A stretch of DNA of 64,000 bases from assembly GCF_004745805.1 (NCBI RefSeq), contig NZ_SRLQ01000010.1, positions 1-64,000 on the forward strand, read 5' to 3'. The position numbers and the translations under genes are program-made. Positions 19,815-28,978 of this stretch are shown one piece after another. How positions within the stretch are numbered: the stretch's first letter is position 1; the number at the start of each line of letters is the position of its first letter. This stretch comes from Mycolicibacterium sp. CH28 (GTDB lineage Bacteria; Actinomycetota; Actinomycetes; Mycobacteriales; Mycobacteriaceae). Under the pieces are notes generated by a model that saw only the letters and a program-made list of their open reading frames with translations, did no database searches and was not told the origin of the DNA.

Positions 19815-21611
19815 ATGTCAGTGGCACACCTGCTCGGCGCCGAAGCCCTCCATCTCGAATATCCGACTCAAGTGGTCTTCGAGTCCGTGACCCTCGGCGT
19901 CAACGAGGGCGCCCGGATCGGAATCGTCGGACGCAACGGCGACGGCAAATCAAGCCTGATGGGAATGCTCACCGGGCAGATCACCCCGCACGCGGGACGG
20001 GTGACCCGCCGCGGCGGGTTACGGGTCGTCGCGCTCGACCAGGCCGATACCCTCCCCCCGGATGCCGCGGTTGGCACGGTGCTCGTCGGCGACCTACCCG
20101 AGCACGAGTGGGCCGGCAATCCCCTGGTGCGCGACGTGGTTGCCGGGCTGGTGTCCGATATCGACTGGCAGCTGAACGTGTCGGCACTCTCCGGCGGACA
20201 ACGCCGCCGGGTACAGCTGGCGGCGCTGCTGATCGGCGACTGGGACGTGATCGCGCTGGACGAGCCGACCAACCACCTCGACATCGAGGGCATCACCTGG
20301 CTGGCCGAGCACCTCAAGAACCGGTGGGCGCGCAACTCCGGCGGGCTGTTGCTGGTCACCCACGACCGCTGGTTTCTTGACGAGGTCGCCACCACCACCT
20401 GGGAGGTGCACGACGGGATCGTCGAACCCTTCGACGGCGGCTACGCGGCGTACGTATTGCAGCGGGTCGAGCGGGACCGCGTCGCGGCGGCCTCGGAAGC
20501 CAAGCGGCAAAACCTGATGCGCAAGGAACTCGCCTGGCTGCGGCGCGGCGCACCGGCACGGACATCCAAGCCCAGGTTTCGCATCGATGCGGCCAATCAG
20601 CTCATCGAAGACGTGCCGCCGCTACGCAACAACGTCGAACTGGCCAAGCTGGCGACCGCACGGCTCGGAAAAGATGTCATCGACCTGCTCGACGTGTCGG
20701 TGTCCTACGCCGGCAAGCCGGTGCTGCGCGACATCGAATGGCGTATCGGTCCCGGTGAGCGCACCGGCATCGTCGGGGCCAACGGCGCGGGCAAGTCGAC
20801 GCTGCTGGGTCTGATCGCCGGGACGGTGGAGCCCGACGCCGGGCGCGTCAAACGCGGAAAGACGGTCCGCCTGGCGATGCTCGACCAACAGTCCAGCCAG
20901 CTCACCGAGATCGCCGGGGATATGGTGCGCGAGGTGATCGGCCGGCTCAAGGCCGGCTACCTGGTCGAAGGCAAGGAGATGACGCCCACCCAACTGTTGG
21001 AGCGCTTGGGCTTCCGCCGCGACCAGCTCTCGGCCCGGGTGGGTGAACTCTCCGGCGGTCAGCGCCGTCGCCTGCAGCTGATGCTGACGCTGCTCGAGGA
21101 ACCCAATGTGCTGGTGCTCGACGAGCCAACCAACGATGTTGACATCGACATGCTCTCGGCCACCGAGGATCTGCTGGACTCCTGGCCGGGCACGCTGATC
21201 GTGGTGTCCCACGACCGCTACCTGCTGGAGCGGATCACCGATCAGCAGTACGCCATTCTCGACGGCCACCTGCGCCATCTGCCGGGCGGTGTCGACGAGT
21301 ATCTGCGCATTGCGGACCGTCACCGCGATGGGGTGAGCGCGACCCCGTCGGCCGGCGAACCGGCCGCCCAGCCGACCCTGTCGGGGGCCGAATTGCGCAG
21401 TGTGGAAAAGGAAGTCGCGGCATTGGACCGCGCCCTGACCAAGTTGTCCGATCGGGTCAACGCCAAGCACGTCGAGCTGGCCGAGCACGACCAGTCCGAT
21501 CATGTGGGCCTCGGCCGGCTGACCCAAGAGCTGCGGGCGCTGGAGGCCGAGGTGGCCGAGAAGGAGAACCGGTGGCTGGAGTTGTCGGACCTGATCGAGT
21601 CAGGCAGTTGA
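19815..21611 (+). CDS. ABC-F family ATPase (ribosome-associated type)
   Basis: 598 residues with two nucleotide-binding domains and no membrane segments. Domain 1 has GRNGDGKSS, LSGGQRRRVQL and IALDEPTNHLD. The inter-domain linker (about 245-300) contains RKELAWLRRGAPARTSKPRF, an ABC-F hallmark. Domain 2 has GANGAGKST, ELSGGQRRRLQL and LVLDEPTNDVD. A charged coiled-coil tail (about 530-598) follows. ABC-F proteins act on ribosomes, some conferring antibiotic resistance. Start ATG 19815; GTG 19821 is an alternative. It converges on the MFS gene with a 12-base overlap. It appears to be the intact form of a gene that is split (Rv1668c/Rv1667c) in M. tuberculosis; that link is from memory. Confidence 0.92.
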   Translation: MSVAHLLGAEALHLEYPTQVVFESVTLGVNEGARIGIVGRNGDGKSSLMGMLTGQITPHAGRVTRRGGLRVVALDQADTLPPDAAVGTVLVGDLPEHEWAGNPLVRDVVAGLVSDIDWQLNVSALSGGQRRRVQLAALLIGDWDVIALDEPTNHLDIEGITWLAEHLKNRWARNSGGLLLVTHDRWFLDEVATTTWEVHDGIVEPFDGGYAAYVLQRVERDRVAAASEAKRQNLMRKELAWLRRGAPARTSKPRFRIDAANQLIEDVPPLRNNVELAKLATARLGKDVIDLLDVSVSYAGKPVLRDIEWRIGPGERTGIVGANGAGKSTLLGLIAGTVEPDAGRVKRGKTVRLAMLDQQSSQLTEIAGDMVREVIGRLKAGYLVEGKEMTPTQLLERLGFRRDQLSARVGELSGGQRRRLQLMLTLLEEPNVLVLDEPTNDVDIDMLSATEDLLDSWPGTLIVVSHDRYLLERITDQQYAILDGHLRHLPGGVDEYLRIADRHRDGVSATPSAGEPAAQPTLSGAELRSVEKEVAALDRALTKLSDRVNAKHVELAEHDQSDHVGLGRLTQELRALEAEVAEKENRWLELSDLIESGS

Positions 21612-22850
21612 TGGTTCGGGGGCGACTTCCGGCATCGGGAACACCCGCACCAGCAGCAGACCGCTCATCGCGATGATTCCGGCAATCAGGATGCTGCGAC
21701 TCACGCTGATCTGCTGCGCGACCACACCGAAGCCGAAACTGCCCAACGCCATCGCCCCCTGCTGGACGAGGGCGTAGATCGACGTCATCAGTCCGCGCAT
21801 GTCTTTCGGCGCGTTGGTCTGGACGGCGAACTGGTGACTGACAGTCAACACGCTCCAGGAGAACCCGAACACCACCAGAAACGATGCATCCAGCGCCATG
21901 CTGTCCCAACGGCTGATACCGATCGCGGCGAGCGAGAAGAAGGCCACCGCGACGGTCGACGTGGGATTGAGCCGGAGGTGGCGCTGCAGCAGCGGCATCA
22001 GGGACACGCCCGCGGTGGTTCCGACACCCAAGGCCGCCAACAACCCGCCGAACCCGATGGCCCCGGTCTGGATGTTCTCCTTGGCCTCCAGCGGCAGCAA
22101 CGCCAACACACCCGCGCACGGGCCCATCTGCAGCGCGCACCGGATCATCGGGCCATACAGCTGTGGAGATCGCTTCAGGACATTCCAGCCCTCGCGAAGT
22201 GAGCGACTCGCCATAGCCGACTTGTCGGTCTCACCGTCACCGGTCTTGGGACGGTTACGGAACCTGATCAACGTGATGATCATCAGAACGTGCGACAGAG
22301 CCCTGGTGAACAACACCACTGCGGCGCCGGCCAGACCCATCAGGTAACCGCCGAGGATGGGCCCCAGAGTCTGGGAGATCTTGTTGCTCAGCGAGTTGAA
22401 GGAGATGGCGGCGACCAGCTTGTCCTCCGGCACGAATTCTTGCAGGAAGGGCTTCCACGCCGACTGCTGGGCCACCAACCCGACACCAACCAGAAACAAC
22501 AGCGACAGCACCGACACCGGGGTGAACTCCCACCCACCGGTCAGGGCGATGACGCCCATGACCCCCGTTATCACCAGCATCCAGGCCTGCGAGGCCAACA
22601 GCACGGTGCGATGTCCCAACACATCGCTGGCCACGCCGAGCGGGACACTGAAAAAGACGAACGGCAGGCTCATCACCGTCTGCACCATGCTGACCAACAC
22701 GGGGTTGTCGGTCAGCGACGTCATCTCCCAGGAGACGCCGAGCATCAGCATCACCAGGCCGAGGGTCAGGACGAGATTGGCCGACCACAGTTCGGTGAAC
22801 TGCCGTTGGCGAAAAAGCTCGTACCCCAACCCGGGACCCCTGCTGGCCAT
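21600..22850 (-). CDS. MFS transporter (EntS/MFS_3-like)
   Basis: 416 residues with about 11-12 membrane segments. The N-terminus LFRQRQFTELWSANLVLTLG and the loop SVPLGVASDVLGHRTVLL fit the MFS_3 (EntS-like) exporter group. A cytoplasmic loop in the middle (NRPKTGDGETDKSAMASRSL, about 192-211) separates the two halves. The ATG start is 22850. It follows argH by 28 bases on the same strand, so it is probably the last gene of the arginine operon or reads on from it. The substrate is unknown; an export role for arginine or a related amino acid is only a guess from position. Confidence 0.88.
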   Translation of the reverse strand: MASRGPGLGYELFRQRQFTELWSANLVLTLGLVMLMLGVSWEMTSLTDNPVLVSMVQTVMSLPFVFFSVPLGVASDVLGHRTVLLASQAWMLVITGVMGVIALTGGWEFTPVSVLSLLFLVGVGLVAQQSAWKPFLQEFVPEDKLVAAISFNSLSNKISQTLGPILGGYLMGLAGAAVVLFTRALSHVLMIITLIRFRNRPKTGDGETDKSAMASRSLREGWNVLKRSPQLYGPMIRCALQMGPCAGVLALLPLEAKENIQTGAIGFGGLLAALGVGTTAGVSLMPLLQRHLRLNPTSTVAVAFFSLAAIGISRWDSMALDASFLVVFGFSWSVLTVSHQFAVQTNAPKDMRGLMTSIYALVQQGAMALGSFGFGVVAQQISVSRSILIAGIIAMSGLLLVRVFPMPEVAPEPSTA

Positions 22851-22878
22851 GCCGGAAAGCTATCAGGGGTCGCGGTGG

Positions 22879-24291
22879 TCAGCGACGAAGCTTGATCCGC
22901 AATTCGTCGGCTGTTTCGCGCACGACGCCCAGCTGGCGGGCGACCTGCACCGGGGCGGTGCCGCCGCGGGCATCGCGGGAGGACACCGACCCTTCGACGG
23001 TGAGCACCTCCCGCACCTGCGGTGTCAGCGCCGGGCTGAGCTGTCCCAGCTCGTCGTCGGTCAACTCGGCCAGCCCGACCCCGCGCCCCTCGGCGGTACG
23101 CACCGCCGCGCCCGCGGTCTCGTGTGCCACCCGGAATGGGACACCTTGACGCACAAGCCATTCGGCAATGTCAGTGGCGAGGGTGTAGCCCGCCGGAGCC
23201 AGCGCGGCCATCCGCTCGGTGTCGAAACGCAGGGTGGCGACCAGCCCGGCCATCGCGGGCAGCACCAGCTCCAGCTGTCCCACCGAGTCGAACAGCGGCT
23301 CCTTGTCCTCCTGCAGGTCGCGGTTGTAGGCCAGCGGCTGGGCTTTGAGGGTGGCCAGCAGACCAGTCAGGTTGCCGATCAGCCGCCCGGACTTGCCGCG
23401 GGCCAGTTCGGCGATGTCGGGGTTCTTCTTCTGCGGCATGATCGAACTACCGGTCGACCACGCGTCGTGCAGGGTGACGTAGCCGAATTCGGTTGTGCTC
23501 CAAAGGATGATGTCCTCGGCCAGCCGGGAAAGGTCGACGGCGATCATGGCGAGCACGAACGCGGCCTCCGCGGCGAAGTCGCGGGAGGCAGTGGCATCGA
23601 TCGAGTTCTCGGCCGCCGCGGCGAATCCCAGCTCCGCGGCGATGGCGTCGGGGTCCAGCCCCAGCGACGAGCCGGCCAGCGCACCCGAGCCGTACGGGGA
23701 CACCGCGGTGCGCCGGTCGAAGTCGACGATACGGTCCACGTCGCGCAGCAACGGATGGGCATGGGCCAGCAGATGGTGGGCCAACAGCACCGGCTGAGCG
23801 GCCTGCAGGTGGGTCTTGCCCGGCATGATCGCGGTCGGGTGCGCGGCGGCCTGGGTGGCCAGCGCCGACACCACCTCAAGCGCGCCGTCGGCAACGCGGC
23901 CCATGGCGTCGCGCAGCCACATCCGAAATAGCGTGGCCACCTGGTCATTACGCGACCGGCCGGCCCGCAGTCGGCCGCCGAGGTCAGCGCCGACCCGGTC
24001 GATCAGGCCGCGCTCGAGCGCGCCGTGCACATCCTCGTCGGTGACCAGCGGGGCGAAGCTGCCGTCGGCGACATCGGTGCCCAAACTGTCCAGGCCCGCC
24101 AGCAACCCGTCGCGCTGTTCGTCGGTCAGCAGCCCGGCGCGGTGCAGCACCTTGGCGTGCGCCTTGGACGCGGCGACGTCATAGGGTGCCAGCACCCAGT
24201 CGAAGTGGGTGGATTTACTCAGTGCCGCGAGCGCGGGCGCCGGCCCGTCGGCGAACCGCCCACCCCACAGCGAGCCCTCGTTGGTGCTCAC
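22879..24291 (-). CDS. argH: Argininosuccinate lyase
   Basis: 470 residues. It cleaves argininosuccinate to arginine and fumarate, the last step of arginine synthesis. The fumarase/lyase signature GSSIMPQKKNPD is present, along with TATSRDFAAE-like and KTHLQAAQPV segments typical of ArgH. The GTG start 24291 (VSTNEGSLWGGRF) lies 2 bases after the argG stop. The length matches M. tuberculosis ArgH. Confidence 0.97.
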   Translation of the reverse strand: MSTNEGSLWGGRFADGPAPALAALSKSTHFDWVLAPYDVAASKAHAKVLHRAGLLTDEQRDGLLAGLDSLGTDVADGSFAPLVTDEDVHGALERGLIDRVGADLGGRLRAGRSRNDQVATLFRMWLRDAMGRVADGALEVVSALATQAAAHPTAIMPGKTHLQAAQPVLLAHHLLAHAHPLLRDVDRIVDFDRRTAVSPYGSGALAGSSLGLDPDAIAAELGFAAAAENSIDATASRDFAAEAAFVLAMIAVDLSRLAEDIILWSTTEFGYVTLHDAWSTGSSIMPQKKNPDIAELARGKSGRLIGNLTGLLATLKAQPLAYNRDLQEDKEPLFDSVGQLELVLPAMAGLVATLRFDTERMAALAPAGYTLATDIAEWLVRQGVPFRVAHETAGAAVRTAEGRGVGLAELTDDELGQLSPALTPQVREVLTVEGSVSSRDARGGTAPVQVARQLGVVRETADELRIKLRR

Positions 24292-24293
24292 TG

Positions 24294-25496
24294 CTACTTG
24301 CCTGCCAGGTCCCGGCGCGCGGCGATCTTCGACGACAGGCCGTGCACGTGCACGAAACCCTTGGCCGACGACTGGTCGAACGTGTCCCCCTCGTCGTAGG
24401 TGGCCAGATTGAAGTCGTAGAGCGACTCGGGGCTGCGGCGGCCGTTGACGGCGATGTGCCCACCGTGCAACACCATCCGAATCTCGCCGGTCACATGTTC
24501 CTGGGTGTTGGCGACGAATGCCTCCAGCGACCGCTTCAGCGGCGAGAACCACAGACCGTCATAGACCAGCTCACCCCACTTGCGGTCGGTCCCCCGCTTG
24601 AACCGGCCCAGCTCCCGCTCCAGTGTGACGTGCTCGAGCTCGGTGTGCGCGGTGATCAGCGCCATCGCGCCCGGCGCTTCGTAGATCTCGCGGCTCTTGA
24701 TGCCGACCAGCCGGTCCTCGACGACGTCGAGCCGGCCGACACCCTGAGCGCCGGCTCGCCGATTCAGCTCGACGATGGCCTCCAACACGGAAACGCCGCG
24801 CCCATCTACGGATACCGGCACCCCCTCCTCGAAGCCGATGATGACCTCGTCGGGGGTGTTCCAGTTGAGCGTCGGATCCTCGGTGTAGTCGTAGACGTCC
24901 TTGGTCGGCGCATTCCACAAATGCTCCAGGAAGCCGGTCTCGACCGCACGGCCCCACACGTTCTGGTCGATGGAGAACGGTGAGCGCTTGGTGACGTTGA
25001 TCGGGATGTCATTCTGCTCGGCGAACGCGATGGCCTTCTCCCGGGTCCACGCGTAATCGCGAACCGGGGCGAGGACCTCCAGATCGGGCGCCAGCGAGGC
25101 GAAGCCGACCTCGAACCGGACCTGGTCATTGCCCTTGCCGGTGCAGCCGTGCGCGACGATCCCGCCGCGGTGTTCGCGCGCCGCGGCGACCAGGTGCTTG
25201 ACGATCAGCGGCCGGCTCAGCGCCGACACCAGCGGATAACGGTCCATGTAGAGGGCGTTGGACTGGATGGCAGGCAGGCAGTAGTGCTCGGCGAACTCGT
25301 CGCGAGCGTCGACCACGACGGCCTCGACGGCGCCGCAGTCAAGGGCGCGCTGGCGAACGACTTCCATGTCCTCGCCGCCCTGGCCGAGGTCGATGGCCAC
25401 GGCCACCACCTCTTTGCCGGTCTCCTTGCCGATCCAGCTGATGGCCACCGAGGTGTCCAGACCGCCGGAATACGCCAAGATGACGCGTTCGGACAT
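24294..25496 (-). CDS. argG: Argininosuccinate synthase
   Basis: 400 residues. It joins citrulline and aspartate using ATP. The N-terminal ATP-pyrophosphatase motif is AYSGGLDTSV (residues 8-17). Family segments VAHGCTGKGNDQVRFE and SPFSIDQNVWGRAVE follow. ATG 25496 has AAAGGAG nine bases upstream. Between argR and argG there are 41 non-coding bases, the largest gap inside the operon, where a secondary promoter could lie, although none is obvious. Confidence 0.97.
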   Translation of the reverse strand: MSERVILAYSGGLDTSVAISWIGKETGKEVVAVAIDLGQGGEDMEVVRQRALDCGAVEAVVVDARDEFAEHYCLPAIQSNALYMDRYPLVSALSRPLIVKHLVAAAREHRGGIVAHGCTGKGNDQVRFEVGFASLAPDLEVLAPVRDYAWTREKAIAFAEQNDIPINVTKRSPFSIDQNVWGRAVETGFLEHLWNAPTKDVYDYTEDPTLNWNTPDEVIIGFEEGVPVSVDGRGVSVLEAIVELNRRAGAQGVGRLDVVEDRLVGIKSREIYEAPGAMALITAHTELEHVTLERELGRFKRGTDRKWGELVYDGLWFSPLKRSLEAFVANTQEHVTGEIRMVLHGGHIAVNGRRSPESLYDFNLATYDEGDTFDQSSAKGFVHVHGLSSKIAARRDLAGK

Positions 25497-25537
25497 GAAG
25501 TGCTCCTTTACTTGTGGGCTTGCGTGTGGGCTGGTGG

Positions 25538-26023
25538 TTAACGGATGTTCTCGAACATGGTGGCCAGTTGCGCGCCGGTCATCGGCTCGCGGGCCACTAC
25601 AAAAATGGTGTCGTCGCCGGCGATCGTGCCCACAACGTCGGGCAACGCCGCGCGATCGATCGCACTAGCAAGATAGTGCGCCGCCCCCGGCGGGGTGCGC
25701 AGGACTGCCAAGTTGCCGCTGGCATCGGTGGACACCAGAAGATCGACAAGCAGGCGGGCGACGCGCTCGGTGCCACCGGACACCCCGCGCACCGGACTGC
25801 CGTCCTCGGGCACGACGTAGACCCCGACGCCGCCGTCGGCGCCCCGCAGTTTGACCGCGCCGAGCTCCTCGAGGTCGCGCGACAGGGTCGCCTGGGTGAC
25901 GTCGATACCGTCGTCGGCCAGCAGCGCCGCGAGCTCGCTCTGGCTGTGCACCGAACGCGACGACAGGATCGAGACGATCCTGGCCTGCCGCCCGGCGCGG
26001 GTGGAACTGACTTCGGTGCTCAT
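25538..26023 (-). CDS. argR: Arginine repressor
   Basis: 161 residues. It is an L-arginine-sensing hexameric repressor. The N-terminal winged helix (about 10-80) includes RQARIVSILSSRSVHSQSEL and TQATLSRDLEELG. The C-terminal oligomerisation and arginine-binding domain includes GTIAGDDTIFVV. ATG 26023 overlaps the argF stop by 4 bases. It sits inside the operon it controls, so it should regulate itself through the operator at argC. Confidence 0.96.
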   Translation of the reverse strand: MSTEVSSTRAGRQARIVSILSSRSVHSQSELAALLADDGIDVTQATLSRDLEELGAVKLRGADGGVGVYVVPEDGSPVRGVSGGTERVARLLVDLLVSTDASGNLAVLRTPPGAAHYLASAIDRAALPDVVGTIAGDDTIFVVAREPMTGAQLATMFENIR

Positions 26024-26949
26024 CGGTTGTCCAGTAACCAGACCAGTAGGGCCTTCTGGGCGTGCAGCCGGTTCTCGGCCTCGTCCCACACCGCGCTGTG
26101 CGGGCCGTCGATCACCTCGTCGGTGATCTCCTGGCCTCGATGCGCCGGAAGGCAGTGCAGCACAACGGCTTCGGAGTCCGCATGGGAGAGCAGGCCGGCG
26201 TTGAGCTGGAACGGCCGGAACGGCCCAACCCGGTCCAGGCCGTCGTTCTCCTGCCCCATCGACGTCCAGGTGTCGGTGACCAACACGTCGGCACCCGTGG
26301 CGCCGGCCACCGGATCTGCGGTGAGGGTGACGGTGGCACCGGTCTGCTGCCCGCGCCGCTCGGCGGCAGCGACGAACAACGGGTGGGGTTCGAAACCGGC
26401 CGGCGCTGCGATGGTCACGTGGATGCCGGCGGTGACCCCACCCAGCATCAGCGAATGGGCCATGTTGTTGGCACCGTCACCGAAGTAGGTCATCCGAAGC
26501 CCGGCCAGTGAACCCTTTCGCTCGGCCAGGGCCTGCAGATCGGCCAGCACCTGGCAGGGGTGGAACTCGTCGGACAGGGCGTTGACCACGGGAACCGTTG
26601 CCGCCGAGGCCATCGCGGTGAGTCGCTGCTGGGCGAAAGTGCGCCAGACGATCGCGTCGACGTAGCGCGACAACACCCGTCCGGTGTCCTCGAGCGTCTC
26701 TTCGCGGCCGAGCTGGGTGGCCCGGCCGTCGACCACCACGGCGTGCCCGCCCAGCTGGGCGATGCCGATCTCGAAGGAGAACCGGGTGCGGGTGGAGTTC
26801 TTGTCGAAGATCACCGCGACCCCCCGGGGGCCCTCCAGCGGTCGCCGGCTCATCGGGCTCTTCTTGAGCTCGGCGGCCAGCGCCAGAACCTCAGCCTGTT
26901 CCTGCGGGCTCAGGTCGTCATCGCGCAGGAAATGCCTCGGGACGCTCAT
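26020..26949 (-). CDS. argF: Ornithine carbamoyltransferase
   Basis: 309 residues. It makes citrulline from ornithine and carbamoyl phosphate. The carbamoyl-phosphate motif STRTR is in DKNSTRTRFSFE, the HPCQ motif is in DEFHPCQVLADL and the ornithine loop HCLPAH is near residue 260. It overlaps argD by 4 bases at its start and argR by 4 bases at its end. Length and motifs are complete. Confidence 0.97.
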   Translation of the reverse strand: MSVPRHFLRDDDLSPQEQAEVLALAAELKKSPMSRRPLEGPRGVAVIFDKNSTRTRFSFEIGIAQLGGHAVVVDGRATQLGREETLEDTGRVLSRYVDAIVWRTFAQQRLTAMASAATVPVVNALSDEFHPCQVLADLQALAERKGSLAGLRMTYFGDGANNMAHSLMLGGVTAGIHVTIAAPAGFEPHPLFVAAAERRGQQTGATVTLTADPVAGATGADVLVTDTWTSMGQENDGLDRVGPFRPFQLNAGLLSHADSEAVVLHCLPAHRGQEITDEVIDGPHSAVWDEAENRLHAQKALLVWLLDNR

Positions 26950-28112
26950 AGGTTGGCCTCATCCAGGATCGCGGGCAGTGCGGTCAGGAAACTGTCGATC
27001 TGATCCTCGGTGATGATCAGCGGCGGCGCGAGCCGCACCACGTTCGGCGCGGCGGCGTTGACCAGGAATCCGGCAGCGCGAGCGGCAGTTTCGACGGCCT
27101 TACCCTGCGGCGCGGTGAGGACCACGCCGCGCAGCAGGCCCCGGCCCCGGACGTGGTCGACGAGCGGATGTTCGAGCGACTCGATGCCGTGGCTCAGGGT
27201 CTTGCCGAGCGCATCGGCGCGCTCGACCAGATCCTCGGCGGCCAGCACCCGCAGGACCGCGAGCGCGGCCGCGGTGCACACCGGGTTGCCGCCGAATGTG
27301 CTGCCGTGCAGGCCCGGCGTCATCAGGTCGGCTGCCGGCCCGATCGCCAGGCACGCCCCGATCGGCAATCCCCCGCCCAGCCCCTTGGCCAGGGTGACGA
27401 CGTCGGGGGTGATCCCGTCGTGCTGGTGGGCGAAGAACGTACCGGTGCGCCCGACCCCGGTCTGGACCTCGTCGAGGACCAGGAGGGCGCCGTGGCGGCT
27501 GGTGATCTCCCGTGCGGCGACCAGATACCCCGCCGGCGGGACGACGACGCCACCCTCCCCCATGATCGGTTCGAGGAAGACCGCGGCGGTCTCGTCGGTG
27601 ACCGCGTCGGCCAGGGCGCCGACATCGCCGTACGGGATGTGGGTGACGTCACCGGGCAACGGTTCGAAGGGGGCCTGCTTGGTGGGCTGGCCGGTCAACG
27701 CCAGCGAACCCATGGTGCGGCCGTGAAAAGCGTTCTGGGCGGCAACGAGTTTGGTACGCCCGGTGAGCCGGGTGAGCTTGAAGGCGACCTCGTTGGCCTC
27801 GGTGCCGGAGTTGCAGAAGAACACCCGAGCCTCGGTGCCCAGCTGGTCGACCAGCGCTTCGGCCAGCGCCACACCCGGTTCGGTGGCATACAGATTGGAC
27901 GTGTGCCCCAGGGTATTGAGCTGGGTCGTGACGGCCTCGATGATCGCCGGGTGACGATGGCCGAGGATGTTGACCGCGATGCCACCCAGCAGGTCGAGAT
28001 AGGATTTGCCGTTCTCGTCGGTCACCACCGCACCGTTCCCGCTGACCAGTGCCAGCGCCGGGGTGCCGTAGTTGTCCATCATGACGGCGGACCATCTGTC
28101 CAGGAGTGTCAT
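26946..28112 (-). CDS. argD: Acetylornithine aminotransferase
   Basis: 388 residues, class III PLP aminotransferase. It converts N-acetylglutamate semialdehyde to N-acetylornithine. The PLP region shows FFCNSGTEANEVAFK, VLDEVQTGVGRTG and the Schiff-base lysine in TLAKGLGGGLPIGA. ATG 28112 overlaps argB by 4 bases and the stop overlaps argF by 4 bases, so the whole run is translationally coupled. Confidence 0.96.
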   Translation of the reverse strand: MTLLDRWSAVMMDNYGTPALALVSGNGAVVTDENGKSYLDLLGGIAVNILGHRHPAIIEAVTTQLNTLGHTSNLYATEPGVALAEALVDQLGTEARVFFCNSGTEANEVAFKLTRLTGRTKLVAAQNAFHGRTMGSLALTGQPTKQAPFEPLPGDVTHIPYGDVGALADAVTDETAAVFLEPIMGEGGVVVPPAGYLVAAREITSRHGALLVLDEVQTGVGRTGTFFAHQHDGITPDVVTLAKGLGGGLPIGACLAIGPAADLMTPGLHGSTFGGNPVCTAAALAVLRVLAAEDLVERADALGKTLSHGIESLEHPLVDHVRGRGLLRGVVLTAPQGKAVETAARAAGFLVNAAAPNVVRLAPPLIITEDQIDSFLTALPAILDEANL

Positions 28113-28978
28113 TCGCTAACCACCTTCGTGCCGGTGCCCTCATCGGTGAACAGTTCGACCAGCACGCAATGCTCGACTCGGCCGTCGATGACGTGCGCGC
28201 TGGGTACCCCGCCCTCGACAGCCCGAAGGCAGGCCTCGATCTTGGGGATCATGCCGGTCTCCAGGCGGGGCAGGAGCTCCGTGAGGGCAGTTGTGTTGAT
28301 CTGGCTGACCAGGGAGTCGCGGTCGGGCCAACGGGTATAGAGACCTTCGACGTCGGTGAGCATCAGCAGCTTCTCGGCGCCCAGCGCCTCGGCGACCGCC
28401 GCCGCGGCAGTGTCGGCGTTGATGTTGTGCACCACCCCGTCGGCGTCCGGGGCGATCGTCGAGATCACCGGAATGCGGCCGGCGGCAATGAGATCCAGCA
28501 CAGCGGCGGCGTTGACCCGCTCGACGTCGCCGACCAGGCCGATGTCGGTGACGACCCCGTCGACGGTCACGCCGCGGCGCACCGCCGTCAACAGCTGAGC
28601 ATCCTCGCCGGTGATCCCGACGGCGTAGGGGCCGTGGGCGTTGATCAGGTTCACCAGTTCGCGACCGACCTGGCCGAACAGCACCATCCGGGCGATGTCG
28701 AGCACCTCAGGGGTGGTGACCCGGAAGCCGCCCTTGAATTCGCCTGGGATGCCGAGCCGTTTGAGCATCGCGCTGATCTGCGGTCCGCCGCCGTGCACCA
28801 CGACCGGGTGGATGCCGACGTTGCGCAGGAACACCATATCGGCGGCGAAGGCGGCCTTGAGCCGGTCGTCGGTCATCGCGTTGCCGCCGTACTTGACGAC
28901 GACGATCTTGTCGTGCAGCGCCGCGAGCCACGGCAGCGCCTCGGCCAGTACCTCGGCCTTGGCGACGGGGGCGGTCAT
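28109..28978 (-). CDS. argB: Acetylglutamate kinase
   Basis: 289 residues. It phosphorylates N-acetylglutamate, the arginine-inhibited second step. The amino-acid-kinase start VVKYGGNAM (about 27-35), the HGGGPQISAMLKRLG loop, and the ATP-side segments INADTAAAAVAEALGAEKL and GMIPKIEACLRAV are all present. The start overlaps argJ by 4 bases. Confidence 0.97.
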   Translation of the reverse strand: MTAPVAKAEVLAEALPWLAALHDKIVVVKYGGNAMTDDRLKAAFAADMVFLRNVGIHPVVVHGGGPQISAMLKRLGIPGEFKGGFRVTTPEVLDIARMVLFGQVGRELVNLINAHGPYAVGITGEDAQLLTAVRRGVTVDGVVTDIGLVGDVERVNAAAVLDLIAAGRIPVISTIAPDADGVVHNINADTAAAAVAEALGAEKLLMLTDVEGLYTRWPDRDSLVSQINTTALTELLPRLETGMIPKIEACLRAVEGGVPSAHVIDGRVEHCVLVELFTDEGTGTKVVSE

